Shown piece after piece: positions 35,616 to 45,461 of a DNA stretch of 64,000 nucleotides. Origin of the DNA: Pseudomonas anuradhapurensis (GTDB lineage Bacteria; Pseudomonadota; Gammaproteobacteria; Pseudomonadales; Pseudomonadaceae); assembly GCF_014269225.2 (NCBI RefSeq), contig NZ_CP077097.1, positions 5,157,001 to 5,221,000 of the forward strand, given 5' to 3'. The translations under genes were made by a program, and so were the position numbers. The notes beneath the pieces are model-generated. The model saw nothing but the letters and a program-made list of their open reading frames with translations, was not told the origin of the DNA and made no database searches. The first letter of the stretch is position 1; each line of letters begins with the position of its first letter.

Positions 35616-38465
35616 ATGAACCACCCTCACGAAATCCGCCCCGACCTGGACGAAGGCATAGACCGTAAGGTCCTGGCGACATTGCGTGCGCGGTTCCTGC
35701 GGCTTAACCAGGGCCGGCTGCAGCGGGCACTGGAAGGCCTGTCGACGCGCCAGCAACAGGTACTGACGCTGCTGCCGCTGCTGTTCCACGTGAACCATCC
35801 GCTGCTGCCAGGCTATGTTTCGGGCAGCACACCTGCCGGTGTATCAGGCTACGAACCAAGTGCCGAGCTGGTGCTCGAGGCCCAGCGCCTGGCCCGCTCG
35901 TTTACTTACAAGGCCCGCCACGGCAACCCGCCGCGCCCGATCCATGGCCTGTTCCTGATGGGCAGCCTGGGCTCGCTGGCGCAGGCCGAGCACAGCGACA
36001 TGGACCTGTGGGTATGCCATGCCCCCGGCCTGGCCGACGAACTGCTGGGCGAACTGCGGCGCAAATGCCAACTGCTGGAGGCATGGGCAGCAAGCCTGGG
36101 TGCCGAGGCGCATTTCTTCCTGATCGACACGCAAGGTTTCGCCCAGGGCCAACGCGACGGCCAGCTCGGCTCCGACGATTGCGGTACGACCCAGCACTAC
36201 CTACTGCTGGACGAGTTCTACCGCACCACCATCTGGCTGGCCGGGCGCACGCCGTTGTGGTGGCTGGTGCCGGTATACCAGGAACAGCACTACCACACCT
36301 ACACCCAGACCCTGCTGTCCAAGCGCTTCATCCGCAGCCAGGACGCTCTCGACCTCGGCAGCCTGGCGAACATCCCGCCTGGTGAGTTCGTCGGGGCCGG
36401 CCTGTGGCAGTTGTTCAAAGGCATCGACTCGCCCTACAAGTCACTGCTCAAGCTGTTGCTGACCGAGGCCTATGCCAGCGAACATCCTACCGTGCGCTGC
36501 CTGAGCCTGGACTACAAGCAAGCCGTATTCGCCAACCAGCTCGACCTCGACGAGCTGGACCCCTACGTGATGGTCTATCGGCGCATAGAACACTACCTGC
36601 TGCAGCGTGGCGAGCGGGCCCGCCTGGAGTTGGTACGCCGCAGCCTGTACCTGAAGGTGAACAAGAAGCTCAGCGACCCGTCCCGGACCAATGGCTGGCA
36701 ACGCCGGCTGCTGCAGCGCCTGACCGACGAATGGGGCTGGGACAGGCGCCAGCTGGCACTGCTGGACAGCCGCAGCCAGTGGAAAGTCCAGCAAGTCGCC
36801 GTGGAGCGCCGTGACCTGGTAGCCGAACTGAACCACAGCTACCGCTTTCTCAGCCAGTTCGCCCGCACCCAGAACGCCAGCAGCCGCGCCGACCAGCGCG
36901 ACCTCAACGTGCTGGGCCGACGCCTGTACGCAGCGTTCGAGCGCCGCGCCGGCAAGGTCGAACTGATCAACCCCGGCATCGCCCCGGACCTCGCCGAAGG
37001 CACCCTGACGCTGGTCCAGGCGCCCAACCGCAAGGAGCCCGGCAGCCATCACTGGGGGCTGTACACCGGCAACCTGAGCACGCATGACGTGGAGCATTTC
37101 AGCCCGCTGAAACGCTGCCGCGAACTGATCGAATTGCTGGCCTGGGCGCACCGCAACGGGGTGATCGACAGCAGCACACGCCTGGCATTGCACCCCGGCG
37201 TCAGCGACCTCAGCGAAATCGAGCTGTTCAACCTGGTGGGCTGCCTGCAGCAGAGCATTCCCCTGCCCTTGCCGATCGTCAGCGAGGTGCGCCTGCTGCA
37301 GCCCAGCGTTGCCGACGAGGTACTGCTGCTGGTCAACGTCGCCATCGACCCGCTGCGTCACCACCGTGACCTGAACATCCTGATGACCACCGAGCGCACC
37401 GACTCGCTGAGCTATGCCGGGGTACGCGAAAACCTGGTGCTGACCCTGGACCAGGTCACCCTTAACAGCTGGAACGAGGTGCTGGTTCAGCGCTATGAGG
37501 GCGAACATGCGCTGGTGCGCTGCCTGCGCGACTTCCTCAACAGCCCGGTGCTGCACGGCCAGCGGCCACGGATACGGGTGCGCTGTTTCTGCCAGAGCCG
37601 CGCCCAGGCCATCGCCCAGCGCGTGGAAGAAGTCTTCGACACTGTGCAACTTCTGTTGGACCAGGGCCTTGAGCACCGCTACCTGCTGCAGGTTGCCCAG
37701 CATACGCATGTGCTCGAGCTGCTGGCCGGGCACGTCAGCCTGACGACCCTGGCCGAGCATGAGGCATTACTGGCGTACCTGGGCGAAGAGCGCAGCAGCT
37801 ACAGCCCGCTGTACCTGGACGCCAACGCCCTGCTGGACCACGACCTGCGCCTGGTCCTGGAACAGGGCCAGCCAGCCTGCATCCAGGTGTTCTACCGCCT
37901 GCAGGGGAGCTGGGCCGAACTGTATGTGCTGGATGAATACAATGCCTTGTGGCAACAACGCCTGCCGCTGCATGACGAAGCGCACCTGCTGCTGCCGCTG
38001 CAGCGTTTCCTACGTTCGGTAGTGATGCGCCGCGATGCCCGACTGCCGATGGACACCCTGCGGCCGGCGTCGCTGGATATCCATTACGCACAACTGCTGC
38101 CTTCCGGCCCAGGCAAGGCGCGCAGCAGCGAGCCACGCCCGGTCCCCTTCGAAGGCAACGACCAGCCCTACTACGAGGTGCAGGCCATTATCCAGGCAGG
38201 CGTGGCGGGTGCTGCGCATGTGACGCTGTACTGCGACCAGCAGGAGTTTTCCGAGCTGGAGCATGGCGAGCAGCTGTATGCGGTGGTTGCCAGCCAGATC
38301 ATTGGGCAGCGGCGCGGTGACAGGCACTACCGGTGCTACATCACTGACCTGGACTTGTCCGAGCTGCTGGATGACCAACTGGGGTCGACGCAGCTGTACC
38401 TGCGCTACAAGCGGGAGCTGGAGCAGGCGTTGAACGAGGGGTTGGAACAGGTATTCAGTGAATGA
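35616..38465 (+). CDS. cyaA: Class I adenylate cyclase
   Basis: A 949-residue class I (enterobacterial-type) adenylate cyclase making cAMP from ATP. The nucleotidyltransferase-like active site is MGSLGSLAQAEHSDMDLWVCH at residues 115-135, with D128 and D130 as metal ligands. The C-terminal half is the long regulatory part of the family. The ATG at 35616 (MNHPHEIRPDLDEGIDRKVL) fits the family. It is convergent with rnk with 28 bases between stops, filled by a hairpin. Confidence 0.95.
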   Translation: MNHPHEIRPDLDEGIDRKVLATLRARFLRLNQGRLQRALEGLSTRQQQVLTLLPLLFHVNHPLLPGYVSGSTPAGVSGYEPSAELVLEAQRLARSFTYKARHGNPPRPIHGLFLMGSLGSLAQAEHSDMDLWVCHAPGLADELLGELRRKCQLLEAWAASLGAEAHFFLIDTQGFAQGQRDGQLGSDDCGTTQHYLLLDEFYRTTIWLAGRTPLWWLVPVYQEQHYHTYTQTLLSKRFIRSQDALDLGSLANIPPGEFVGAGLWQLFKGIDSPYKSLLKLLLTEAYASEHPTVRCLSLDYKQAVFANQLDLDELDPYVMVYRRIEHYLLQRGERARLELVRRSLYLKVNKKLSDPSRTNGWQRRLLQRLTDEWGWDRRQLALLDSRSQWKVQQVAVERRDLVAELNHSYRFLSQFARTQNASSRADQRDLNVLGRRLYAAFERRAGKVELINPGIAPDLAEGTLTLVQAPNRKEPGSHHWGLYTGNLSTHDVEHFSPLKRCRELIELLAWAHRNGVIDSSTRLALHPGVSDLSEIELFNLVGCLQQSIPLPLPIVSEVRLLQPSVADEVLLLVNVAIDPLRHHRDLNILMTTERTDSLSYAGVRENLVLTLDQVTLNSWNEVLVQRYEGEHALVRCLRDFLNSPVLHGQRPRIRVRCFCQSRAQAIAQRVEEVFDTVQLLLDQGLEHRYLLQVAQHTHVLELLAGHVSLTTLAEHEALLAYLGEERSSYSPLYLDANALLDHDLRLVLEQGQPACIQVFYRLQGSWAELYVLDEYNALWQQRLPLHDEAHLLLPLQRFLRSVVMRRDARLPMDTLRPASLDIHYAQLLPSGPGKARSSEPRPVPFEGNDQPYYEVQAIIQAGVAGAAHVTLYCDQQEFSELEHGEQLYAVVASQIIGQRRGDRHYRCYITDLDLSELLDDQLGSTQLYLRYKRELEQALNEGLEQVFSE

Positions 38466-38467
38466 CC

Positions 38468-38486
38468 GGGGCTGCCTTGCAGCCCC
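38468..38486. terminator. Bidirectional hairpin between cyaA and rnk
   Basis: GGGGCTGC-CTT-GCAGCCCC is a perfect 8-bp stem directly after the cyaA stop and eight bases from the rnk stop. There is no U-tract on either side. Its position between convergent genes favours a transcript-end function. Confidence 0.55.
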
Positions 38487-38493
38487 AAGGGTC

Positions 38494-38904
38494 TCAAAGG
38501 TCGAAATCGCCCGCCGCTTCCGGCTGGTACTCGACTTCCAGCAGCTTCAGCTTGAGGGTCTTGCCCCCCGGTGCCGGCCAGTCGATCTGCTCGCCCACCG
38601 ACAACCCCAGCAAGGCGCAGCCAATCGGCGCAAGAATCGAGACCGTGCCTTCAGGCCCCGCATCCTTCGGGTACACCAGGGTCAGGTGGTAGTCCTTGCC
38701 ACTGGCTTCCTCGCGGCAGTGCACGCGTGAATTCATGGTCACCACGCCAGCTGGCACTTCCTCATGGCCGACCACCTGTTCGGCGCGGTCCAGCTCGCCC
38801 ATCAAGGCAAGCACACCCGGCGTATTCTCGTCGAGGCTGTCGATCAGACGCTCCAGACGTTGTACGTCCAATCGGGTGAGGATGAGGGAAGGCTTGGTGC
38901 TCAT
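38494..38904 (-). CDS. rnk: Regulator of nucleoside diphosphate kinase (Rnk, GreA/GreB-like)
   Basis: A 136-residue Rnk. The N-terminal short coiled coil (TRLDVQRLERLIDSLDE) precedes the GreA/B C-terminal FKBP-like fold (VTMNSRVHCREEASGKDY; VSILAPIGCALLGLSVGEQIDWP). Rnk binds RNA polymerase near the secondary channel without cleavage activity and affects NDP kinase levels and rRNA promoter behaviour in other bacteria. The ATG at 38904 gives family length. Proximity to cyaA is conserved in Pseudomonas as far as I recall. Confidence 0.92.
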   Translation of the reverse strand: MSTKPSLILTRLDVQRLERLIDSLDENTPGVLALMGELDRAEQVVGHEEVPAGVVTMNSRVHCREEASGKDYHLTLVYPKDAGPEGTVSILAPIGCALLGLSVGEQIDWPAPGGKTLKLKLLEVEYQPEAAGDFDL

Positions 38905-38955
38905 GATCCAGTCAGACTCCTTTGAACAGGCGGTTTTCATTGTGCAGATAAAGCA

Positions 38956-38979
38956 AAACCCCGCCCAAGGGCGGGGTTT
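38956..38979 (-). terminator. Intrinsic terminator after the DUF1289 gene
   Basis: AACCCCGCCC-AA-GGGCGGGGTT forms a strong stem. Read on the minus strand it ends in GGGGTTTTGCTTTA, so it terminates transcripts from cyaY-DUF1289 before rnk. Confidence 0.85.
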
Positions 38980-39049
38980 GTAATGGCGTTGCGTCAGCGA
39001 CGCAGAACCCGACACTACCACAGCCGGGCAAATACTCAAGCCCCTGCGA

Positions 39050-39274
39050 TCAGTGTGCCTTAGCCTGGTCGCGCAGGGCCTGGGCTTCGCGGCAGATCTG
39101 TCGGCGCCGCTGGTCATCGGCTGAACGCCATTCGCGGATGTGCTCGACATGCCGGTGGCAGCCCGTGCAGATACGCTGCGCGTCCAACCGACACACGCTG
39201 ATGCACGGCGACGGTACGGCGGGGCTGACATTGCTGTAGAGCGGCTTGGGCGGCCGGGCCTGGGTGTCGCTCAT
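39050..39274 (-). CDS. DUF1289 small zinc-finger-like protein
   Basis: A 74-residue DUF1289 protein. Its core is PCISVCRLDAQRICTGCHRH, with four cysteines likely to bind a metal, followed by EWRSADDQRRRQI. It starts one base after the cyaY stop, so it is cotranscribed and probably coupled. The frame extends to 39409, but that part overlaps cyaY out of frame. The function is unknown; placement beside frataxin hints at iron-sulfur metabolism but this is inference. Confidence 0.88.
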   Translation of the reverse strand: MSDTQARPPKPLYSNVSPAVPSPCISVCRLDAQRICTGCHRHVEHIREWRSADDQRRRQICREAQALRDQAKAH

Positions 39275-39275
39275 G

Positions 39276-39608
39276 TCAGATCTCGTCGAAGTCCAGCTTT
39301 TCGCCGGCCCGTTCCCAGACGATGCGCTCGAGCATTTCGCCGAGCAGCTCCTCGCTCTTCTCGCACACCCACTTGCCGCTGTCCTCGTCGTAGTCGAAGT
39401 GGAAACCACCGGAACGGTCGGCCAGCCACAGCTGGCGCAGCGGCTCCTGGCGGCTGAAGATCAGCGTGCTGCCGTTGTCGAACTTGATGGTCAGGACGCC
39501 AGCGGAGTTCTCCATGTCCAGGTCCAGGCCGCTCTCGTCGAACAGGTCTTCCAGGGCCTGCTGGGTAGTGTCGACCAGATCATGGAAACGCGCTTCACTC
39601 AAACTCAT
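39276..39608 (-). CDS. cyaY: Iron donor protein CyaY (bacterial frataxin)
   Basis: A 110-residue frataxin with the acidic first helix (LVDTTQQALEDLFDESGLDLDME) and the beta-sheet signature GVLTIKFDNGSTLIFSRQEPLRQLWLADRSGGFHF. It binds iron and modulates the IscS/IscU iron-sulfur assembly machine. It is divergent from lptM-lysA, with a 250-base gap that holds both promoters, and leads a two-gene operon with DUF1289. Confidence 0.96.
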   Translation of the reverse strand: MSLSEARFHDLVDTTQQALEDLFDESGLDLDMENSAGVLTIKFDNGSTLIFSRQEPLRQLWLADRSGGFHFDYDEDSGKWVCEKSEELLGEMLERIVWERAGEKLDFDEI

Positions 39609-39858
39609 TGCAGGAACCTCGAAATTGGCTGCGTTACTGGCATGCCGGGCAAGATACGGGCGCTTGCCGCCGAATGCAAAGTTTTAGCCGTTGCCTGCAC
39701 CGGCACGAACTCGAGGCCAGCGCATTGCCTGTGGGTTTGGGAAAGGGCCGTTGCAAGCACCAAGGATAGCCCGCCCGGCGGCCCTGCCCTTGCATAGGCA
39801 AGCCGTCGGTCGCTCGGTATACTCGGCGCAATACTGCATATTTCTAAGGATTTCACCC

Positions 39859-40074
39859 ATGAAGCGCCTGATTTCCTCCCTCGCGGCGCTGGTCGCTGTT
39901 GCCTGCCTCGTTTCGGCCTGCGGTCAGAAAGGCCCGCTGTACCTGCCTGAAGACGGCAAGGACGGCAAGGCCAACCACAAGTCGCACCAGTACCAGCCAA
40001 AAGCGCAGCCGGCCCCGACGCAAGAGCAGCAGCCCGAGCTGCAACCCGAGCCCGAGCAGGCGCCAGCGCAGTAA
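39859..40074 (+). CDS. lptM: LPS translocon maturation chaperone LptM (small lipoprotein)
   Basis: A 71-residue lipoprotein: signal peptide MKRLISSLAALVAVACLVSA then the lipidated Cys in SACGQKGPLYLP, the conserved LptM (YifL) mature N-terminus. The tail is Gln/Pro/Glu-rich (PAPTQEQQPELQPEPEQAPA). In E. coli LptM helps LptD disulfide maturation in the outer-membrane LPS translocon. AAGGA is spaced eight bases from the ATG and a TATACT -10 lies at 39818-39823. It precedes lysA by nine bases, as is common in gamma-proteobacteria. Confidence 0.93.
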   Translation: MKRLISSLAALVAVACLVSACGQKGPLYLPEDGKDGKANHKSHQYQPKAQPAPTQEQQPELQPEPEQAPAQ

Positions 40075-40083
40075 GGAAACCAG

Positions 40084-41331
40084 ATGAACGCTTTCAACTA
40101 CCGCGGCGGCGAGCTGTGCGCGGAGGGCGTGGGCCTGTCGGCCATCGCCGAACGTTACGGCACCCCCACCTACGTGTATTCGCGCGCCCACATCGAAGCC
40201 CAGTACCGCAGCTACACCGATGCCCTGCAAGGCACCGAGCACCTGGTGTGCTTCGCGGTCAAGGCCAACTCCAACCTGGGCGTGCTGAACGTACTGGCAC
40301 GCCTGGGCGCCGGTTTCGATATCGTCTCCGGCGGTGAGCTGGAGCGCGTATTGGCCGCTGGCGGCCGCGCCGACCGCGTGGTGTTCTCCGGCGTTGGCAA
40401 AACCCGCGAGGACATGCGCCGTGCCCTCGAAGTCGGCGTGCACTGCTTCAACGTCGAGTCCACCGACGAGCTGGAACGCCTGCAAGTGGTGGCGGCCGAA
40501 ATGGGCAAGGTTGCCCCGGTCTCGCTACGGGTCAACCCGGACGTCGACGCTGGCACCCACCCGTACATTTCCACTGGCCTCAAGGAGAACAAGTTTGGCA
40601 TCGCCATCACCGACGCCGAGGCCATCTACGTGCGCGCCGCACAGTTGCCGAACCTGGAAGTGGTCGGGGTCGACTGCCACATCGGTTCGCAGCTGACCAG
40701 CGTCGAGCCTTTCCTTGACGCCCTCGACCGCCTGCTGGTGCTGGTCGACCGCCTGGCCGAATGTGGCATCCACCTGCGCCACCTGGACCTGGGCGGCGGT
40801 GTCGGTGTGCGCTATCGCGATGAACAGCCGCCCCTGGTGGCCGACTACATCAAGGCCATCCGCCAGCGCATCGGCGACCGCGACCTGGCCCTGGTGTTCG
40901 AGCCGGGTCGCTACATCGTGGCCAATGCCGGCGTTCTGCTGACCCGTGTGGAATACCTCAAGCACACCGAACACAAGGACTTCGCCATCGTCGATGCGGC
41001 GATGAACGACCTGATCCGCCCGGCCCTGTACCAGGCCTGGATGGGCGTCAGCGCGGTCACCCCGCGTGCAGGCCAAGGCCGTGCCTACGACCTGGTCGGG
41101 CCGATCTGCGAGACCGGTGACTTCCTCGCCAAGGACCGTGTGCTGAACCTGGCCGAAGGCGATCTGCTGGCTGTTCAGTCCGCGGGCGCCTATGGTTTTG
41201 TCATGAGCTCCAACTACAACACCCGCGGCCGTTGCGCTGAAATCCTGGTCGACGGCGACCAGGCCTTCGAAGTACGCCGCCGCGAGACCATCGCCGAATT
41301 GTACGCTGGCGAAAGCCTGCTGCCGGAGTAA
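40084..41331 (+). CDS. lysA: Diaminopimelate decarboxylase
   Basis: A 415-residue PLP enzyme that decarboxylates meso-diaminopimelate to L-lysine. The PLP lysine is K60 in [19 protein letters not shown] contacts the phosphate, [11 protein letters not shown] is the glycine loop, [11 protein letters not shown] follows, and [11 protein letters not shown] carries the active-site Cys. It sits directly upstream of dapF, whose product is its substrate, five bases apart, in an operon for lysine/peptidoglycan precursors. Confidence 0.98.
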   Translation: MNAFNYRGGELCAEGVGLSAIAERYGTPTYVYSRAHIEAQYRSYTDALQGTEHLVCFAVKANSNLGVLNVLARLGAGFDIVSGGELERVLAAGGRADRVVFSGVGKTREDMRRALEVGVHCFNVESTDELERLQVVAAEMGKVAPVSLRVNPDVDAGTHPYISTGLKENKFGIAITDAEAIYVRAAQLPNLEVVGVDCHIGSQLTSVEPFLDALDRLLVLVDRLAECGIHLRHLDLGGGVGVRYRDEQPPLVADYIKAIRQRIGDRDLALVFEPGRYIVANAGVLLTRVEYLKHTEHKDFAIVDAAMNDLIRPALYQAWMGVSAVTPRAGQGRAYDLVGPICETGDFLAKDRVLNLAEGDLLAVQSAGAYGFVMSSNYNTRGRCAEILVDGDQAFEVRRRETIAELYAGESLLPE

Positions 41332-41335
41332 GCCC

Positions 41336-42166
41336 ATGCTGCTGCGTTTTACCAAGATGCATGGGCTGGGCAATGACTTCATGGTCCTCGACCTGGTCAG
41401 CCAGCACGCGCACATCCAGCCCAAGCACGCCAAACAGTGGGGCGACCGCCACACCGGCATCGGCTTCGACCAGTTGCTGATCGTCGAGGCACCGAACAAC
41501 CCGGAAGTGGACTTCCGCTACCGCATCTTCAACGCCGACGGCTCGGAAGTCGAGCAGTGCGGCAACGGTGCGCGCTGCTTCGCCCGCTTCGTGCTGGACA
41601 AGCGCCTGACCGCGAAGAAGCGCATTCGCGTGGAAACCAAGAGCGGCATCATCGAACTGGACGTGCAGAACGACGGCCAGGTCAGTGTCGACATGGGCCC
41701 GCCACGCTTCAGCCCTGCGGACATTCCCTTCGTCGCCGACGAGCAGGCGCTGAGCTACCCGCTGGAAGTCGACGGCCAGGTGTATCCGATTGCCGCCCTG
41801 TCCATGGGTAACCCGCATGCCGTGCTGCGGGTCGACGACGTGCGTAGCGCCCCTGTGCACCAGCTGGGGCCGAAAATCGAAAACCACCCACGCTTCCCGC
41901 AGCGGGTGAATGCCGGCTTCCTCCAGATCGTCGACCGTCACCGCGCCAACCTGCGCGTGTGGGAGCGCGGTGCGGGCGAAACCCAGGCCTGCGGCACCGG
42001 CGCCTGCGCCGCTGCCGTCGCGGCGATCAGCCAGGGCTGGATGGATTCCCCGGTGTCCCTCGACCTGCCCGGTGGCCGCCTGCACATCGAATGGGCCGGC
42101 CCCGGCAAACCGGTGCTGATGACTGGCCCGGCCGTACGCGTCTACGAAGGACAGGTTCGTCTCTAA
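41336..42166 (+). CDS. dapF: Diaminopimelate epimerase
   Basis: A 276-residue two-cysteine epimerase converting LL-DAP to meso-DAP without cofactor. The catalytic pair is C75 in [11 protein letters not shown] and C219 in [19 protein letters not shown] at the start is the family hallmark. The order lysA-dapF-DUF484-xerC-HAD matches the E. coli cyaY/lptM-dapF-yigA-xerC-yigB block. Confidence 0.98.
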   Translation: MLLRFTKMHGLGNDFMVLDLVSQHAHIQPKHAKQWGDRHTGIGFDQLLIVEAPNNPEVDFRYRIFNADGSEVEQCGNGARCFARFVLDKRLTAKKRIRVETKSGIIELDVQNDGQVSVDMGPPRFSPADIPFVADEQALSYPLEVDGQVYPIAALSMGNPHAVLRVDDVRSAPVHQLGPKIENHPRFPQRVNAGFLQIVDRHRANLRVWERGAGETQACGTGACAAAVAAISQGWMDSPVSLDLPGGRLHIEWAGPGKPVLMTGPAVRVYEGQVRL

Positions 42167-42179
42167 GCGAGTAACCGCC

Positions 42180-42890
42180 ATGACCGATCAGCCCAAGGTT
42201 GTACCCAAGCAGTCCGCCGAGCTCGATGCCGATGCGGTTGTCGCGTACCTGCGCGCACACCCCACCTTCTTCGCCGAGCACGATGAATTGCTGCTCGAGC
42301 AGCGCATCCCGCACCAACGCGGCGACAGCGTGTCGCTGGTGGAACGCCAGCTCAAGCTGCTGCGCGATCGCAACATCGAAATGCGCCACCGCCTTTCGCA
42401 GTTGATGGACGTGGCCCGTGACAATGACCGGCTGTTCGACAAGACCCGTCGGCTGATCCTCGACCTGCTCGATGCCGGCAGCCTGGAGGAAGTGGTAATG
42501 GCGGTCGAAGACAGCCTGCGCCAGGAATTCCAGGTGCCCTTCGTCAGCCTGATCCTGTTCGGCGATAACGTTGCGCCGGTCGGGCGCTGGGTCAGCAACG
42601 CCGAAGCGCAGCAGGCCATCGGCGCCCTGCTGGGCGGCGGCAAGACCGTCAGCGGCAACCTGCGCGAGCACGAGCTGGCCTTCCTGTTTGGCGAAGAACA
42701 GCGCCGAGAAGTGGGCTCCAGCGCCGTGGCTGCCCTGGAATATCAAGGCTTGCACGGGGTGCTGGCGATCGGCAGCCGCGACCCGCAGCACTACAAGAGC
42801 AGCGTCGGCACCCTGTTCCTCGGCTATATCGCCGAAGTGCTTGGCCGCGTTGTGCCGCGCGTAACCCAGCCGCTACGCCCGGTACGCTGA
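42180..42890 (+). CDS. DUF484 family protein (GAF-like)
   Basis: A 236-residue DUF484/YigA-type protein: an N-terminal helical part ([19 protein letters not shown]), a coiled stretch ([19 protein letters not shown]) and a GAF-like domain (about 95-225). The stop codon overlaps the xerC ATG by one base, so the two are coupled. It always sits before xerC in this gene block; its function is unknown. Confidence 0.93.
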   Translation: MTDQPKVVPKQSAELDADAVVAYLRAHPTFFAEHDELLLEQRIPHQRGDSVSLVERQLKLLRDRNIEMRHRLSQLMDVARDNDRLFDKTRRLILDLLDAGSLEEVVMAVEDSLRQEFQVPFVSLILFGDNVAPVGRWVSNAEAQQAIGALLGGGKTVSGNLREHELAFLFGEEQRREVGSSAVAALEYQGLHGVLAIGSRDPQHYKSSVGTLFLGYIAEVLGRVVPRVTQPLRPVR

Positions 42891-43789
42891 TGGAACGCCA
42901 GCTGGAGGCTTATTGCGCACACCTGCGCAACGAGCGCCAGGTGTCCGAGCATACCCTGCTGGGCTACCGTCGCGACCTCGACAAGGTCGTTGCCTACTGC
43001 AAGGAACATGGCATTGCCGGCTGGCCGGCGCTGCAGATCCAGCAACTGCGCCAGCTGATCGCCCGCCAGCACCACCATGGCCAGTCCTCGCGCAGCCTGG
43101 CGCGGCTGCTGTCGGCAGTACGCGGCCTGTACCGCTATCTCAATCGCGAGGGCTTGTGCCAGCACGACCCGGCCAGCGGCCTGAGCCCGCCCAAGGGTGA
43201 ACGCCGGTTGCCCAAGGTCCTGGACACCGACCGCGCTCTGCAACTGCTGGATGGTGGCGTCGACGACGATTTCATCGCCCGCCGTGACCAGGCCATGCTC
43301 GAACTGTTCTATTCGTCGGGCCTGCGCCTGTCCGAGCTGACCAACCTCGACCTCGACCACCTCGACCTCGCCGCCGGCCTGGTGCAGGTGCTGGGCAAGG
43401 GCAGCAAGACGCGCGTATTGCCAGTAGGTCGCAAGGCCCGCGAAGCGCTGCAAGCCTGGTACCGCCTGCGCGGCATCGGCAACCCACGCGACCGCGCGGT
43501 GTTCATCACCCGCCAGGGCAACCGCATCAGCCCAAGGGCAGTCCAGCAGCGGGTGAAGGCGGCTGGCGAGCGCGAGCTGGGCCAGCACCTGCACCCGCAC
43601 ATGCTTCGCCATTCCTTCGCCAGCCATGTGCTGGAATCGTCCCAGGACCTGCGCGCGGTGCAGGAGATGCTCGGCCATGCCGACATCGGCACCACACAGA
43701 TCTACACCCACCTGGACTTCCAGCACCTGGCCGCGGTGTACGACAGCGCCCACCCTCGGGCCAAACGCAGCAAAGGCACAGACTCATGA
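42890..43789 (+). CDS. xerC: Tyrosine recombinase XerC
   Basis: A 299-residue site-specific recombinase that resolves chromosome dimers at dif with XerD. The N-terminal SAM-like core-binding domain is followed by the catalytic domain with all active-site residues: R146, K170, H237, R240, H263 and nucleophile Y272 (THLDF context). It is a housekeeping gene, not a phage integrase, as shown by context in the dapF-xerC operon. Its stop overlaps the next start (ATGA). Confidence 0.98.
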   Translation: MERQLEAYCAHLRNERQVSEHTLLGYRRDLDKVVAYCKEHGIAGWPALQIQQLRQLIARQHHHGQSSRSLARLLSAVRGLYRYLNREGLCQHDPASGLSPPKGERRLPKVLDTDRALQLLDGGVDDDFIARRDQAMLELFYSSGLRLSELTNLDLDHLDLAAGLVQVLGKGSKTRVLPVGRKAREALQAWYRLRGIGNPRDRAVFITRQGNRISPRAVQQRVKAAGERELGQHLHPHMLRHSFASHVLESSQDLRAVQEMLGHADIGTTQIYTHLDFQHLAAVYDSAHPRAKRSKGTDS

Positions 43790-44481
43790 GCATCAAGCTG
43801 ATCACCTTCGACCTCGACGATACCCTGTGGGACACCGCGCCGGTGATTGCCAGCGCAGAAGTGGTGCTGCGCGACTGGCTCGAAGCCAATGCCCCGATCC
43901 TCGGTGGCGTGCCGGTGGAACACCTGTTCGCCATCCGCGAGCGCCTGGTGCAGGCCGAGCCTGGCCTCAAGCACCGTATCAGCGCCCTGCGCCGACGGGT
44001 GCTGTTCCATGCCCTGGAAGAGGTTGGCTACAGCGAGAAGCAGGCGCAGGCGCTGGCCAACGAAGGTTTCGAAGTGTTCCTGCATGCCCGCCACCAGGTC
44101 GAGATCTTCCCGGAAGTGCAGCCGGTGCTGGAAATCCTGCGCCACCACTACACCCTGGGTGTAGTAACCAACGGTAATGCCGACGTGAGCCGGCTGGGCC
44201 TGGCCGATTATTTCCGCTTTGCCCTGTGTGCCGAAGACCTCGGCATCGGCAAGCCCGACCCGGCGCCATTCCTGGAGGCGCTGCGCCGCGGTGAAGTGGA
44301 AGCCAGTGCCGCCGTGCACATTGGCGATCACCCCGGCGACGACATCGCCGGCGCCCAGCGCGCCGGGCTGCGGGCGGTGTGGTTCAACCCGCAGGGCAAG
44401 GCCTGGATCGGCGATCAGGCGCCCGATGCCGAGATCCAGCGCCTGTCGCAGCTACCCGACGTGCTCGCGCGCTGGCGCTGA
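43786..44481 (+). CDS. HAD-family phosphatase (YigB-like)
   Basis: A 231-residue HAD hydrolase. The nucleophile motif is [12 protein letters not shown], the Ser/Thr motif is GVVTNGNAD, then the lysine in GKPDPAPF and the acidic motif [13 protein letters not shown]. By position after xerC it corresponds to E. coli YigB, a phosphatase acting in riboflavin synthesis on the pyrimidine phosphate intermediate. The substrate is therefore inferred from synteny. It is the last gene of the lptM-lysA-dapF-xerC operon; REP elements follow. Confidence 0.9.
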   Translation: MSIKLITFDLDDTLWDTAPVIASAEVVLRDWLEANAPILGGVPVEHLFAIRERLVQAEPGLKHRISALRRRVLFHALEEVGYSEKQAQALANEGFEVFLHARHQVEIFPEVQPVLEILRHHYTLGVVTNGNADVSRLGLADYFRFALCAEDLGIGKPDPAPFLEALRRGEVEASAAVHIGDHPGDDIAGAQRAGLRAVWFNPQGKAWIGDQAPDAEIQRLSQLPDVLARWR

Positions 44482-44510
44482 CAGACTCCCCTCCTGCCCC
44501 TCGCGAACCC

Positions 44511-44632
44511 CTGTAGGAGCGGCCTTGTGTCGCGAAAGGGCCGCAAAGCGGCCCCATCAATTCATGCAGCGAAGCTGAAACCTTGGGGGCGCTGCGCCCC
44601 CCTATCGCGACACAAGGCCGCTCCTACAGGGG
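44511..44632. repeat. Inverted pair of REP elements (CGACACAAGGCCGC type)
   Basis: CTGTAGGAGCGGCCTTGTGT plus CGCGA, ending in a GGGCCGCAAAGCGGCCCC stem, faces a reverse copy that starts with GGGGGCGCTGCGCCCCC. They lie between the convergent HAD and sutA genes and can base-pair along most of their length. Confidence 0.85.
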
Positions 44633-44659
44633 CCAAAGAACAGGCTGTGAAACTGGCAC

Positions 44660-44690
44660 AAAAAAGCCCGCAGCGACGGCGGGCTTCTTG
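44660..44690 (-). terminator. Intrinsic terminator of sutA
   Basis: On the minus strand AAGCCCGCC, a short loop, GCGGGCTT and a run of T (TTTTTTGTG). It is a strong Rho-independent terminator about 13 bases beyond the sutA stop. Confidence 0.9.
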
Positions 44691-44702
44691 ACGATCAGCC
44701 AC

Positions 44703-45032
44703 TCAGATAGGGCGGCTGCCGTACTTGTTGTCCGGCTTCTTGGGTGGGTCGGCGACCACGTTGGCCTCGACCTCCTGAACCTTGCCACCGCGAGCGAGGA
44801 ACTCTTCCATGGCCTTGGCCAGGGCATCACGTTCCTTCTGCTTGGCTTCCATGCTCGGCATCTCGTCTACCGAGACGGCCGCCTTGGATTTGCCCTTGGC
44901 AGTGGGTGCCGGGCTGCTGTCATCATCGCCGGCATCTTCGGCGACATCATCAGCCGCAGCTTCAAGGCCATCATCAGCCTCGTCTTCGTCGCCTACTTCG
45001 AGGTCATCATTTTCCAGATCGTCGTCGCTCAT
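44703..45032 (-). CDS. sutA: Transcriptional regulator SutA
   Basis: A 109-residue highly acidic protein. The first 45 residues are mostly Asp/Glu (MSDDDLENDDLEVGDEDEAD) and likely disordered. A conserved helix (EAKQKERDALAKAMEEFLARGG) and a flexible tail ending in KKPDNKYGSRPI follow. This matches P. aeruginosa SutA, an RNA-polymerase-binding factor that raises transcription of rRNA and other genes in slow growth. A candidate promoter lies about 260 bases upstream, giving a long leader. Confidence 0.9.
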   Translation of the reverse strand: MSDDDLENDDLEVGDEDEADDGLEAAADDVAEDAGDDDSSPAPTAKGKSKAAVSVDEMPSMEAKQKERDALAKAMEEFLARGGKVQEVEANVVADPPKKPDNKYGSRPI

Positions 45033-45292
45033 GTTCTACCTCATGACTTGCGAAAAGCAGGTTAGTTATAGACCAGTGCAGCCGTAGACCGGCAGCCACC
45101 AGTGAAAATTCAACTGGCCGTGGTAAGGCCACTGCCCTAGGGTCGGCGCTCCTGATGGGAGGCGGTACCCAGCAGACCCTGCTCCTGGCAGGACCTGACA
45201 AATCCATAAGCCCCTGCTGGCCACTCGCTATTGGCAAGCCTAGCAAAGGCTGGCGAAGCGTGCGGACAACTGTCAAACACCCTTCGGCGCGC

Positions 45293-45320
45293 ATTCTAGC
45301 GCGCCAGAAGAAAAAGCAAA
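45293..45320 (-). promoter_or_regulatory. Candidate sigma-70 promoter of sutA with GC-rich discriminator
   Basis: On the minus strand: TTTGCT, 16-base spacer, TAGAAT, then GCGCGCCG. The -10 is embedded in a GGCGCGC..GCGCGCC inverted repeat (45286-45305). A start near 45286 implies a 5' leader of about 250 bases before sutA. Apart from this the 45033-45415 gap shows no gene. Confidence 0.45.
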
Positions 45321-45415
45321 GCACCCTGAACGCTCTACGTTTTGTAAGTTTTATGCCCACGTCGCAAACGTAGCGAATAAACCGTTTGCCGTACGCGAAA
45401 TGCTAAAAATCTGGC

Positions 45416-45449
45416 AAAAAAAATGCCCGGCAAGCCGGGCAAGTTTTTT
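45416..45449 (-). terminator. Bidirectional terminator after amtB
   Basis: A run of A, TGCCCGGC-AA-GCCGGGCA, AG and six T residues. It is a perfect stem with a T-run on both strands. On the minus strand it ends the glnK-amtB transcript 13 bases after the amtB stop. Confidence 0.92.
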
Positions 45450-45461
45450 ACCGCGCCGCGG

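Noticed and set aside
42890..43789. Tyrosine recombinase as sign of an integrated element
   Set aside because: Context (dapF-DUF484-xerC-HAD) and sequence identify housekeeping XerC, not an integrase.
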